Positions 39,356 through 49,023 of a stretch of DNA of 64,000 nt are shown in pieces. The position numbers and the translations under genes were made by a program. Where the stretch lies: assembly GCF_900112455.1 (NCBI RefSeq), contig NZ_FOLT01000001.1:186001-250000 (forward strand). The letters are read 5' to 3'. Under the pieces are notes generated by a model, which did not search any database, was not told the DNA's origin, and saw only the letters and a program-made list of their open reading frames with translations. How positions within the stretch are numbered: the first letter of the stretch is position 1; each line of letters opens with the position of its first letter. This DNA comes from Alkalibacterium subtropicum (lineage in GTDB: Bacteria; Bacillota; Bacilli; Lactobacillales; Carnobacteriaceae_A).

Positions 39356-40447
39356 ATGTTTTTAGCATGGAGAGAAATCAAGTACTCGAAAACAAGATTT
39401 GCACTGATCATTGGTGTAGTTATTTTAATCGCTTATCTCGTTTTCTTTTTAACTGGACTGGCGTATGGTCTGTCTCAGGAAAATCGCATGAGCATTGATA
39501 AATGGGAAGCTGACGGTATTGTACTGGCAGACGAATCCAATTTAAATATAAATATGTCGATGTTTCCCAAGGGCCAAATCGATGAAATAGAAGCAACCGA
39601 GAAAGCCTCCCTGGGGGTTGCATCAAGCGTTGCGCAGCCTGCAGGACAGAATGACGAAGACAGTAAGGTGAATGTCACCTTTTTCGGCATCGACAAAGAA
39701 GAATTCATTTTTCCTGAAGTCGTTGAAGGAGAAGAATTTAGTGCTGACAGGGAAGTGATTGCAGATATAAGTCTCAAAGAAGAAGAAGGCATGGCGGTCG
39801 GTGACGATTTGTCATTAGCCGGAATGGATCTCACTGTGGAAATCGTTGGGTTTACTGAGAATGCAAAATTCAGTGTCGGGCCAGTTCTTTATACTAATCA
39901 TTCGACATATCAGCAGATCCGAGCAAGCGGCTTTGGTGAAAGGGAAGAGGAAATAATCAGTGCCATTGTCGTACGCAGTGATTCAGAGGAACTTGCTGAT
40001 GTCGAAACGAACAGGGATGATCTGAATGTCTACTCAACAAGTGAATTTATTTCAAATTTACCTGGCTATATGGCCCAAGTCCTGACTTTTGGACTGATGA
40101 TCGGCTTTTTAGTTTTGATCGCAGCCATGATCATAGGAATTTTCATTTATGTCCTGACTTTACAGAAATCATCTATGCTTGGGGTAATGAAAGCACAGGG
40201 GATTTCGTCTGCATATATCGCAAGAGCTGTGATAGGCCAGACGTTCCTCCTTTCTTTTATAGGGGTATTTACAGGGTTAGGGTTGACCTTACTGACGGGC
40301 CTGTTGTTGCCAGCAGCCGTACCTTATCAGAATAACTTTATCTTTTTAGCTGCAATCACAGGGTTACTGATAATCGTAGCCGTAGCAGGCGCCTTTTTCT
40401 CTGTCAGGACCGTCGTCAATATAGATCCGTTAGAAGCGATAGATTAG
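39356..40447 (+). CDS. FtsX/MacB-type ABC transporter permease (HrtB-like)
   Basis: A 363-residue permease with the MacB/FtsX topology. One N-terminal membrane helix (about 17-39) is followed by an extracytoplasmic domain of about 200 residues and three C-terminal helices (about 235-270, 283-315, 325-350), with a VRTVVNIDPLEAID end. The N-terminal WREIKYSKTRFALIIGVV resembles the heme-efflux permease HrtB. Function beyond efflux or envelope transport is not assured. It is followed by its ATPase 10 bases later and by crtN. Confidence 0.82.
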   Translation: MFLAWREIKYSKTRFALIIGVVILIAYLVFFLTGLAYGLSQENRMSIDKWEADGIVLADESNLNINMSMFPKGQIDEIEATEKASLGVASSVAQPAGQNDEDSKVNVTFFGIDKEEFIFPEVVEGEEFSADREVIADISLKEEEGMAVGDDLSLAGMDLTVEIVGFTENAKFSVGPVLYTNHSTYQQIRASGFGEREEEIISAIVVRSDSEELADVETNRDDLNVYSTSEFISNLPGYMAQVLTFGLMIGFLVLIAAMIIGIFIYVLTLQKSSMLGVMKAQGISSAYIARAVIGQTFLLSFIGVFTGLGLTLLTGLLLPAAVPYQNNFIFLAAITGLLIIVAVAGAFFSVRTVVNIDPLEAID

Positions 40448-40456
40448 GAGATTGTT

Positions 40457-41134
40457 ATGAAATTGATTGAATTGAAAGATGTAAAGAAAACATTCCAGGA
40501 CGGAAGAAAAATGATCGAGGCTTTAAAACCCACAAACTTTTCAGTAGAACAAGGTGAGTTTGTAGCAGTGATCGGACCCAGTGGATCGGGCAAGAGTACG
40601 TTTCTTACTATTATTGGAGGGCTTCAGACACCAACTGAAGGAAAAGTATTTATAAGAGAAGATAAATTCAGCGAGTTAGATGAGAAAGACCGCGCAAAGA
40701 AACGTTTCAATGAAATAGGGTTTATTCTTCAGGCGTCTAATCTCATTCCCTTCCTCACGGTTAAGGATCAGCTGAAGCTGGTAAATAAAATCGAAAAATC
40801 AAAACTCGATGAAGCGAAAGTAGAGAATTTACTGTCTGAACTTGGGATCGATCACTTGATGGATAAATATCCGAGCGATCTGTCTGGTGGGGAAAAACAG
40901 CGTGCGGCCATTGCCAGAGCCATGTATCATAATCCGACTGTGATACTTGCAGATGAACCGACTGCCAGTCTGGATACAGATCGTGCCTTTGAAGTGGTGG
41001 AGATACTTGCTCGGGAAACAAAAAAAGAAAAGAAAGCAACCATCATGGTCACGCATGATGAGCGTTTGACCGATTACTGCGATGCGGTTTATACTATGAA
41101 AGATGGCGTATTAACAAAAAATCATAAAAAGTAG
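40457..41134 (+). CDS. ABC transporter ATP-binding protein (HrtA/LolD type)
   Basis: A 225-residue ATPase. Walker A GPSGSGKST is at residues 40-48, the signature is LSGGEKQRAAIARAM and Walker B is VILADEPTASLD, followed by the H-loop MVTHD. The LolD/MacB/HrtA subgroup normally partners FtsX-like permeases such as the gene just upstream. The ATG follows TTAGGAGA. The same unit continues into crtN after only nine bases. Confidence 0.92.
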   Translation: MKLIELKDVKKTFQDGRKMIEALKPTNFSVEQGEFVAVIGPSGSGKSTFLTIIGGLQTPTEGKVFIREDKFSELDEKDRAKKRFNEIGFILQASNLIPFLTVKDQLKLVNKIEKSKLDEAKVENLLSELGIDHLMDKYPSDLSGGEKQRAAIARAMYHNPTVILADEPTASLDTDRAFEVVEILARETKKEKKATIMVTHDERLTDYCDAVYTMKDGVLTKNHKK

Positions 41135-41143
41135 GCGATATAA

Positions 41144-42634
41144 ATGGCAAAAACAGTGAGTATTATAGGTGCCGGCGTAGCTGGTCTAGCAAGTGCTATC
41201 CGTTTACAGAATGAAGGTTATGAGGTGACGCTGTACGAGAAAGAAGCTTTGCCGGGCGGAAAAATGAATCAGATAAAAAAAGACGGTTTTACATTCGATG
41301 TGGGACCAAGCATCGTGATGATGCCGGAAATATATAATGAAGTATTTGAAGTGGCCGGACGCGATCCTAAGGATTACATACCGATGACACGGCTGGATCC
41401 TATGTATTCTGCTTATTTCGAAGACGAGCGTATCGATGTATCCAATGATCTGGTTAAATTGATCGATCATTTAGAAGGAATAAGTGATGAAGATGCGGTC
41501 GGCTTCCTTGCTTATCTGAAAGACATCTATGAACGGTTCATCATTGCCAAGAAATATTTTATTCAGCGTCCATTCAGGAATGCTAGTGATTTCTACAATC
41601 CGTTCATGATCCGGCAGGCAATGAAATTGAAGACCTTTGACAGTGCCAACCATTCTATTGGTAAATTTGTAAAAGATAAACGCCTGCAGCAGATATTAAG
41701 TTTCCAGACACTCTATATCGGTATATCGCCCTCAAATGGGCCCTCCCTGTATACTATCATTCCTATGATCGAATACCTGTACGGTATCTGGTTCATTAAA
41801 GGGGGGATGCATACGATGGCCAGTTCAATGGAACGCCTTTTCATAGAGCTGGGCGGTACAGTGAAATATAATACATTAGTGGATGAAATCGTTATTGAAA
41901 ATAAGAGGGCCACAGGCATCAAAGTCAACGGTGAAAAAATCTTGTCTGACTATGTCATGTGTAATGCCGATTTTCCCTATGCAATGAAAAATCTGGTCAA
42001 AGATAAAAAGGCAAAGGGCAAGTATACAGATAAAAAAATAGACAGCATGAAGTATTCGTGTTCCTGTTTTGTGATGTATCTGGGGATGAACAAAAAATAT
42101 AATGAAGTAGAGAATGTCCATAATTTTGTTTTCTCTCAGGAACTGGACCAGAATCTGGAAGATATCTTCGAAGGGAAACTTTTAGAAAATGCCTCATTTT
42201 ATGTCTACATCGCTTCGAAGATGGACGAAGATTTAGCACCTGAGAACAAAGACGGCCTCTATATTTTACTGCCTGTTTCTGATTTGGCTACAGCGGATTA
42301 TGAATGGACAGATGAAATAAAAGCTTATTACCGAAACCAAGTGCTGTCTAAACTTAAAACCATTGAAGGTTTCGAAACGGTCGAGGAAGATATCATATCT
42401 GAGAGTTATATGACTCCAGTAGATTTTGAGCAGAAATTCAATGCCTACAACGGAGCAACATTCGGTTTGAGGCCAACACTGACCCAAAGCAATCATTTTA
42501 GACCTCAGGCCAAAGCCAAGCATACGGAAAACCTGTATTTCACGGGAAGCAGTACTCATCCGGGGGCGGGGGTCCCCATTGTTCTGACGTCTGCTAAAAT
42601 TGCGACTCAGGAATTAATAAAAGACGACAAATAG
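41144..42634 (+). CDS. crtN: Phytoene / diapophytoene desaturase family protein (CrtN type)
   Basis: A 496-residue FAD-dependent desaturase. The dinucleotide motif GAGVAG is at residues 9-14, with GGKMNQIKKDGFTFDVGPSIVM nearby and the C-terminal FTGSSTHPGAGVPIVL cofactor loop. Sequence style matches CrtN, the 4,4'-diapophytoene desaturase of C30 carotenoid synthesis in Firmicutes. No crtM (diapophytoene synthase) is in the window, so the substrate is uncertain; a related polyprenyl or fatty-acid-like oxidoreductase role remains possible. It is co-transcribed, by spacing, with the ABC pair upstream. The ribosome site is weak (TAGGCGA). Confidence 0.87.
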   Translation: MAKTVSIIGAGVAGLASAIRLQNEGYEVTLYEKEALPGGKMNQIKKDGFTFDVGPSIVMMPEIYNEVFEVAGRDPKDYIPMTRLDPMYSAYFEDERIDVSNDLVKLIDHLEGISDEDAVGFLAYLKDIYERFIIAKKYFIQRPFRNASDFYNPFMIRQAMKLKTFDSANHSIGKFVKDKRLQQILSFQTLYIGISPSNGPSLYTIIPMIEYLYGIWFIKGGMHTMASSMERLFIELGGTVKYNTLVDEIVIENKRATGIKVNGEKILSDYVMCNADFPYAMKNLVKDKKAKGKYTDKKIDSMKYSCSCFVMYLGMNKKYNEVENVHNFVFSQELDQNLEDIFEGKLLENASFYVYIASKMDEDLAPENKDGLYILLPVSDLATADYEWTDEIKAYYRNQVLSKLKTIEGFETVEEDIISESYMTPVDFEQKFNAYNGATFGLRPTLTQSNHFRPQAKAKHTENLYFTGSSTHPGAGVPIVLTSAKIATQELIKDDK

Positions 42635-42676
42635 AAGGAACGAGGCTGGAAAAAAAACAGCCTCGTTCCTTTTTAA
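42635..42676 (+). terminator. Terminator after crtN
   Basis: AAGGAACGAGGCTG (42635-42648) pairs with CAGCCTCGTTCCTT (42658-42671) around an A-rich loop, followed by T residues. It directly abuts the stop codon. Confidence 0.93.
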
Positions 42677-42743
42677 TACCTATTAAAAAAAGATATTTTT
42701 ATCATTGATTACATTGCATCAATTTCTTAAAGAATTATTGTTC

Positions 42744-42935
42744 GACTGGTTATTAAACCGCTATTGAGACGACTTCCAGAATGATCTCAGCGTGAACTGG
42801 TCGCTAAACCGCTATTGAGACGACTTCCTGAAAAATCAAAGCCTGAACTGGTCACTAAGCGGATATTGAGACTACTTTTAATAAATGGCCCTTTTCGAAC
42901 TGGCCCCGATACCACTGGAAGACTACGTCATTATT
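42744..42935. repeat. Tandem 51-bp repeats, three clear copies and a decayed fourth
   Basis: Units begin with CTGGT at 42746, 42797 and 42848 (period 51) and a degraded CTGGC at 42900. The core TAAACCGCTATTGAGACGACTTCC is nearly identical in units 1 and 2 (differences mainly at the spacer) and drifts in unit 3. Period 51 is a multiple of three: one frame reads ELVAKPLLRRLPE-like repeats, but it is broken by TGA in unit 1 and has no start. The rest of the 42677-43005 gap shows no gene. Confidence 0.75.
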
Positions 42936-43005
42936 CATAGTTTGGGATAAAGTATGCGTCAGTAAATGAGAACCTTTTGGGTTTGCCTCACATTTTCTTT
43001 AAAAG

Positions 43006-43818
43006 CTACAATTTGAAATAGTCTTCTAAATAGGCGGCAAGCCCGTCGTCGTGATTCGTGGATCGGGTGATGTCGTTGCTTATCCGTTTTAACCTTTCAG
43101 ATCCGTTCGACATGACGACACCGTGGCCAGCATACTGTATCATTTCGTAATCATTTTCCTGGTCACCAAATGCCAGGATGTCTTCCCGACTGAAGTGATA
43201 ATAATCAGCGATACGTTCAAGGCCCATGGCTTTCTGAACTCCTGCAGCTACGACTTCGAGACAGGGAGTATCGCCGCCCCACATACGCACTTCCACAGAA
43301 TCCTTATACGTATCTATGATTTTTTGTTCGATTTCAGGCTGAAATTTTCGAGTAGTCGTGAATACTCCGACAGAAGTGGGATCCTCAAGGAGAATTTCAG
43401 GTCTCAATTGTTTACTCATATGGATCCCTTCAGGGAAGAAGTCCGGATAAGGAACATATTGGCCTTCAATATAAATGGCTGTCTGTGATTCCGCAGCTAT
43501 CAGCTGTACTTCCGGATTATTCTTGAGAGAAAGCATGGATAAAGCAAGGTCTTTGCTTAATGTCTTATGATAACCGTGCGTCCAGAATCTCTGCGACGGG
43601 TTATGCAGCCAGGCACCATTAAAATTCACGATCGGTGTATCCAATTCAAGCTGTTTATAGTAATAATAACTGTTTCGATAAGGTCTGCCCGTGACGATTG
43701 AAACGATATGCCCATCTTTTCTCAGCCGCTGAATCGTCTGATGCGTCCTGCGGGAGAGTTCAGAGTGGTCATTAAGAGTCGTACCATCCAAATCCAGTGC
43801 AATCAATTTTCTTTGCAT
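43006..43818 (-). CDS. Cof-type HAD-IIB family phosphatase
   Basis: A 270-residue haloacid-dehalogenase-like hydrolase. The DxD nucleophile motif is LDLDGTTL (D9, D11), motif II is the T in IVTGRP, and the late motifs include the conserved lysine region VQKAMGLERIA and the acidic GDQENDYEM. The IIB cap lies between about residues 85 and 190. The family dephosphorylates sugar phosphates or nucleotides, and the substrate here is unknown. It is a single gene on the minus strand, convergent with the repeats and divergent from the DUF59 gene. Confidence 0.92.
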   Translation of the reverse strand: MQRKLIALDLDGTTLNDHSELSRRTHQTIQRLRKDGHIVSIVTGRPYRNSYYYYKQLELDTPIVNFNGAWLHNPSQRFWTHGYHKTLSKDLALSMLSLKNNPEVQLIAAESQTAIYIEGQYVPYPDFFPEGIHMSKQLRPEILLEDPTSVGVFTTTRKFQPEIEQKIIDTYKDSVEVRMWGGDTPCLEVVAAGVQKAMGLERIADYYHFSREDILAFGDQENDYEMIQYAGHGVVMSNGSERLKRISNDITRSTNHDDGLAAYLEDYFKL

Positions 43819-44000
43819 AATATATCATCCTTTTAGCTCTTAGCTGTTCAGTATCCTTATCAGTATAGCAAAGCTTCAGGTAAATGTATAATGGGAAATA
43901 TGAGGTGAGAATTGTCAAGAATTGTTCAACTAAATAGGGGATATCTATGATTTCACAAGAGTGAGTATGGTAAAATGGAGAAGTGTAAGGAGGAGATTTC

Positions 44001-44342
44001 ATGACTGAAAAGAAATCAGTATGGACTGAAGAGGAAATTGAAGATATAAAAAAACGTATAATGGAAGCAATGGAACAAGTTATCGATCCGGAATTAGGTA
44101 TTGATATCGTCAATTTAGGCCTGGTTTACGAAGTTAATGTATTCAACGGCGGTTATTGCGAAATGAAAATCACACTGACGACGATGGGCTGTCCGCTGGC
44201 CGATGTCATAACCGAAGATATACTTAATGCTATGAAGACTATTCCGGAAGTGACAGAAACAGATGTCAAATTAGTATGGTATCCGGCTTGGGATACCTCC
44301 AGAATGAGCCGTTATGCCCGTATCGCTTTAGGGATCAGATAA
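44001..44342 (+). CDS. MIP18 / DUF59 family metal-sulfur cluster assembly factor
   Basis: A 113-residue SufT/PaaD-type protein, thought to help mature iron-sulfur proteins. The hallmark is V-I-D-P-E-L-G-I-D-I-V-N-L-G-L-V-Y (residues 23-39) and the conserved cysteine in TLTTMGCPLAD. The C-terminus VWYPAWDTSRMSRYARIALG-like region is typical of the Bacillus YitW group. The ATG follows AAGGAGGAG. It is monocistronic with its own terminator. Confidence 0.92.
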   Translation: MTEKKSVWTEEEIEDIKKRIMEAMEQVIDPELGIDIVNLGLVYEVNVFNGGYCEMKITLTTMGCPLADVITEDILNAMKTIPEVTETDVKLVWYPAWDTSRMSRYARIALGIR

Positions 44343-44347
44343 TTCAT

Positions 44348-44403
44348 ACTCTCAGTAAAGCTCAGGAATTGTTTTTATTCCTCATGCTTTAGTGAGAGTT
44401 TTT
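44348..44403 (+). terminator. Terminator after the DUF59 gene
   Basis: ACTCTCAGTAAAGC-type arm (44348-44361) pairs with GCTTTAGTGAGAGT (44386-44399), with an inner AGGAAT/ATTCCT pair, and ends in T residues. The extended -10 TGTTATAAT (44406-44414) right behind it probably starts dnaE. Confidence 0.85.
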
Positions 44404-44465
44404 ACTGTTATAATAGAAGATGAACCCTTCCTCAAACGGAAATAAGTAAAGAGGTGAATCCACTT

Positions 44466-47400
44466 ATGAGTTACATACCATTGAATATAATAAGCGCTTA
44501 TTCTCTGCTGGAAAGTACAGTAACTGTCAAACAGCTAGTGTCTAAGGCCAAAGAATTCGGCTACAGCAGCATGGCGCTGACAGATAATAATGTCATGCAT
44601 GGTGCAGTCGAATTTTATCTTGAAGCAAAAAAGCAGGGAATCAAGCCCATCATCGGCATGACGGTCGAAATATACGAGGATGAGACAAACGAAAAGGGAT
44701 TATCCACTGTTTTGCTTGCTGAAAATGCCGAAGGATATCAGAATCTCCTGTCCCTATCCAGTAAAATCAAAGGTGAACACGAAAGAGTTACAGCCGATAC
44801 ATTGAAGACCCATGGCAGCCATTTAACGGCCATTGTTAACTTTCAAAGCTTGGTTGCTCATCTATCCAATAAAGAGTCCCGTTTAAGCGAGCGTTTAGAG
44901 AGGATAAGCAGGGAGATCAGTCATACTTTTTTAGGGGTGTCTTATGACGGAGAAAATATCGAGGCAGTAAAGAATATTATTAAATTATCTGAGGAAACAG
45001 CGATTCCGAACGTAGTCAGTGAACCTGTCAAGTCACTGGAAGCAAAAGATTACTTGTCATTGAAGGTGTTAGATGCAATAAAAAATCAGACTACGCTGGA
45101 TTCCGATGAGCAGCCGGGGGAGAGGCCTTTCTTCTTTTTACAGGAGCCGCGCAATGTAGTTGGAAAATACAAGCAGATCAGTTTGGGTGACGCACTGGAT
45201 AGCACTGTGAGAATTGCTGAATCGATCGATTTGAATTTAAGCTGGGAAAGTGTCCTTCCGCGATTTGATACACCAGACGGGAAAACATCCCCCCATTACC
45301 TTAGAGAAATAGTTTATTCTCATTTAGAAAAGAAATTGCCCGGCCATTCTGAAATATATGACCATCGAATCGAGAAAGAACTCGACGTGATCATCAAAAT
45401 GGGCTTTGCTGATTATTTTCTGATCGTTTGGGATCTGATGAAGTACGCACACAGTAAGGCGATCGTGACAGGAGCGGGCAGAGGTTCGGCTGCGGGGTCC
45501 CTGGTTTCTTATGTTCTGAACATCACTGATGTCGATCCTGTGGCTTATGACTTGCTTTTTGACCGATTCCTGAACGAAGAGAGATACACGATGCCAGATA
45601 TCGATTTAGACTTTCCAGATGATAAACGAGACAGTATCTTAAAATACGTCTTGCGCAAGTATGGCAGAGAACATGTCGCCCAGATAGCCACCTTTGGAAC
45701 CTTTGCTGCCAAAATGGCGGTACGGGACACCGGCCGAGTCTTTGGTTTGTCAGCGGATGAGCTGAAAAAGTGGTCCGATGCCATTCCAAGTTCGCTGGGG
45801 ATCACCCTGAAGAAAGCATATAGAGAGTCCGAAACACTGCGGAATCTGGTAAATGTGAGCGATGCTCATAAAGCATTATTTAAAACAGCTCTCAACCTAG
45901 AAGGATTACCCAGACACGTCTCCACTCATGCTGCCGGGGTCGTCATTTCAAGAGACCCACTGGTTCAAACGGCGCCACTGATGGAGGGAAATGGCGCCAT
46001 GCCTCTCACTCAGTATACGATGAATGATGTCGAAACAGTCGGTCTTTTAAAAATGGACTTTCTGGGACTTAAAAATCTGTCGATATTGGCGGATTGCCTG
46101 AAAAATGTACCGGAACTGAGAGGCTCTGTAAAAGATAAACTTGCGGCTATCCCTCTGGATGACCAGAAGACACTGGAATTATTCAGAAGGGGAGATACAA
46201 ACGGTATTTTTCAATTTGAATCAAGAGGTATACGCAATGTGCTGAGGAAGCTGAAACCGACAGATTTTGAAGACATTGTGGCAGTCAACGCCTTGTACCG
46301 ACCAGGTCCTATGGAACAAATCGATGTGTATATCAGAAGAAAAAATGGACAGGAAAAAATCGAATATATCCACGAGGATCTACAGGAAATACTTGAAGTC
46401 ACAAATGGCGTCATGATTTATCAGGAGCAGGTCATGAAAGTGGCTTCTAAAATAGCGGGATACAGCTTGTCAGAAGCAGATATACTAAGACGGGCTATCT
46501 CTAAAAAAATCAAAACAGAGATAGATGCAGGCCGCAAGCAGTTTGTTGCAGGCGCCAAACGTCGAGGTTACAGCGAAGATAGCGCCAACCGTATTTATGC
46601 ACATATCGAGCGTTTCGCTGATTATGGCTTTAATCGTTCACACGCAGTGTCTTATTCTAAACTGGCATTTCAGCTCGCTTATTTTAAAGCCAATTTCCCA
46701 GCCGCTTTTTTTGTTTCACTCATGCGGGCTTCAGCAAACAATAAAGATAAATTAAACACCTATCTTTTAGAGGCGAAGCAGAGGCATATTGAACTTGTTC
46801 ATCCAGATATCAATCAAAGTGGTGATAATTTTAAAGCGGAGAACGGTAAGATCTGTTTCGGATTGAACGCGATCAAGGGTATGCGAAAAGATTTTGTTCA
46901 GCACATTTTATTTGTAAGAAGAAAACATGGTGGATTCAGGGATCTGCTTTCATTCATCAACCATATAGATAAAAGATGGAGAAAAGAGCAGTATGTCTTG
47001 CCTCTGATTTATGCAGGCAGTTTTGACAACCTCCAGTACAACCGTCGTACATTGGTTGAGTCGCTGGAATCGATACTCAACAGCGTGAATATGAGTAACG
47101 GGAATATCGAACTGTTTGAATCCCTTGCGCCCAAAATCCAGGTTAAAGAGGAATATACTTTGGAAGAACGACTGAAACAGGAGTTTGAAGTGACGGGCGT
47201 TTATCTTTCCGGACATCCGACGGATAAATTTATGGATACGAGAGACAGCAAGCAGATGATTTATATCACTGATTCTGTCCAGAATAAAAGTCAGACATAT
47301 ATTGTTTCTATTCAGGAAATAAAGAAAATTCAGACAAAGAGAGGCGAACCGATGGCGTTCCTGGAAGTGACTGATGCTTCTGGCGAAGCGACCTGTGTAC

Positions 47401-47774
47401 TTTTTCCTGATATTTATCGAAGATACTCTAAAGTACTCCAGAAGAACAGGATATTTTCAGTCAAAGGGAAAGCTGAGTTCAAAAAAAATAAATGGAACAT
47501 TCTCGTCTCTCAAATGCAGGATCCTGAAACCCTATCTAAAAGAGTTCAAAAGCATCTGTACTTGAGATTTGAAAAACTTGATCAGCAAAGAGAAGTTTTT
47601 AGTAAAATCTTAGAAATCCTGGAAAAAGATCAGGGAGATACCGAAGTGATCATTTATGATCAGTCGATGGACAGAAAAGAAAAACTGAAACCACGGTATA
47701 AATTTAACAGTCACACGACGAGTATCGATGCACTCAAAGGATTCCTGGGTGAAAACAATGTGATTTTTAAATAA
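44466..47774 (+). CDS. dnaE: DNA polymerase III subunit alpha DnaE
   Basis: A 1102-residue C-family replicative polymerase without a proofreading domain, the lagging-strand or priming partner of PolC in Firmicutes. Order: N-terminal PHP domain (about 1-200), polymerase core with GAGRGSAAGSLVSYVL and the acidic PDIDLDF motif (D378, D380, D382), helix-hairpin-helix, and a C-terminal OB domain with SGHPTDKF nearby. The PHP metal residues are largely missing (NIIS instead of HxHS, TDN instead of TDH), common in the family's Gram-positive members. ATG 44466 with AGAGGTG nine bases upstream is preferred over GTG 44454. Confidence 0.96.
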   Translation: MSYIPLNIISAYSLLESTVTVKQLVSKAKEFGYSSMALTDNNVMHGAVEFYLEAKKQGIKPIIGMTVEIYEDETNEKGLSTVLLAENAEGYQNLLSLSSKIKGEHERVTADTLKTHGSHLTAIVNFQSLVAHLSNKESRLSERLERISREISHTFLGVSYDGENIEAVKNIIKLSEETAIPNVVSEPVKSLEAKDYLSLKVLDAIKNQTTLDSDEQPGERPFFFLQEPRNVVGKYKQISLGDALDSTVRIAESIDLNLSWESVLPRFDTPDGKTSPHYLREIVYSHLEKKLPGHSEIYDHRIEKELDVIIKMGFADYFLIVWDLMKYAHSKAIVTGAGRGSAAGSLVSYVLNITDVDPVAYDLLFDRFLNEERYTMPDIDLDFPDDKRDSILKYVLRKYGREHVAQIATFGTFAAKMAVRDTGRVFGLSADELKKWSDAIPSSLGITLKKAYRESETLRNLVNVSDAHKALFKTALNLEGLPRHVSTHAAGVVISRDPLVQTAPLMEGNGAMPLTQYTMNDVETVGLLKMDFLGLKNLSILADCLKNVPELRGSVKDKLAAIPLDDQKTLELFRRGDTNGIFQFESRGIRNVLRKLKPTDFEDIVAVNALYRPGPMEQIDVYIRRKNGQEKIEYIHEDLQEILEVTNGVMIYQEQVMKVASKIAGYSLSEADILRRAISKKIKTEIDAGRKQFVAGAKRRGYSEDSANRIYAHIERFADYGFNRSHAVSYSKLAFQLAYFKANFPAAFFVSLMRASANNKDKLNTYLLEAKQRHIELVHPDINQSGDNFKAENGKICFGLNAIKGMRKDFVQHILFVRRKHGGFRDLLSFINHIDKRWRKEQYVLPLIYAGSFDNLQYNRRTLVESLESILNSVNMSNGNIELFESLAPKIQVKEEYTLEERLKQEFEVTGVYLSGHPTDKFMDTRDSKQMIYITDSVQNKSQTYIVSIQEIKKIQTKRGEPMAFLEVTDASGEATCVLFPDIYRRYSKVLQKNRIFSVKGKAEFKKNKWNILVSQMQDPETLSKRVQKHLYLRFEKLDQQREVFSKILEILEKDQGDTEVIIYDQSMDRKEKLKPRYKFNSHTTSIDALKGFLGENNVIFK

Positions 47775-47874
47775 TTATAAAAATTTCGCTGTATATCCGT
47801 ATTTTATAAGACAATCAGACGAAAAAGTGATAAGATAAGATATGGGTGTAATAAAAATGATGATTTAAAGTTTT

Positions 47875-48941
<1,067 letters not shown>

Positions 48942-49023
48942 TCAGCGCTTTACGCGTGTAAACTTTAAATCATCATTATATGGGTAAATTATATAAAAAA
49001 TAAATTTATAGGAGAGTTAACGT

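Noticed and set aside
42744-42935. CRISPR array
   Set aside because: Units are direct tandem copies with no distinct spacers, and no cas genes are nearby.
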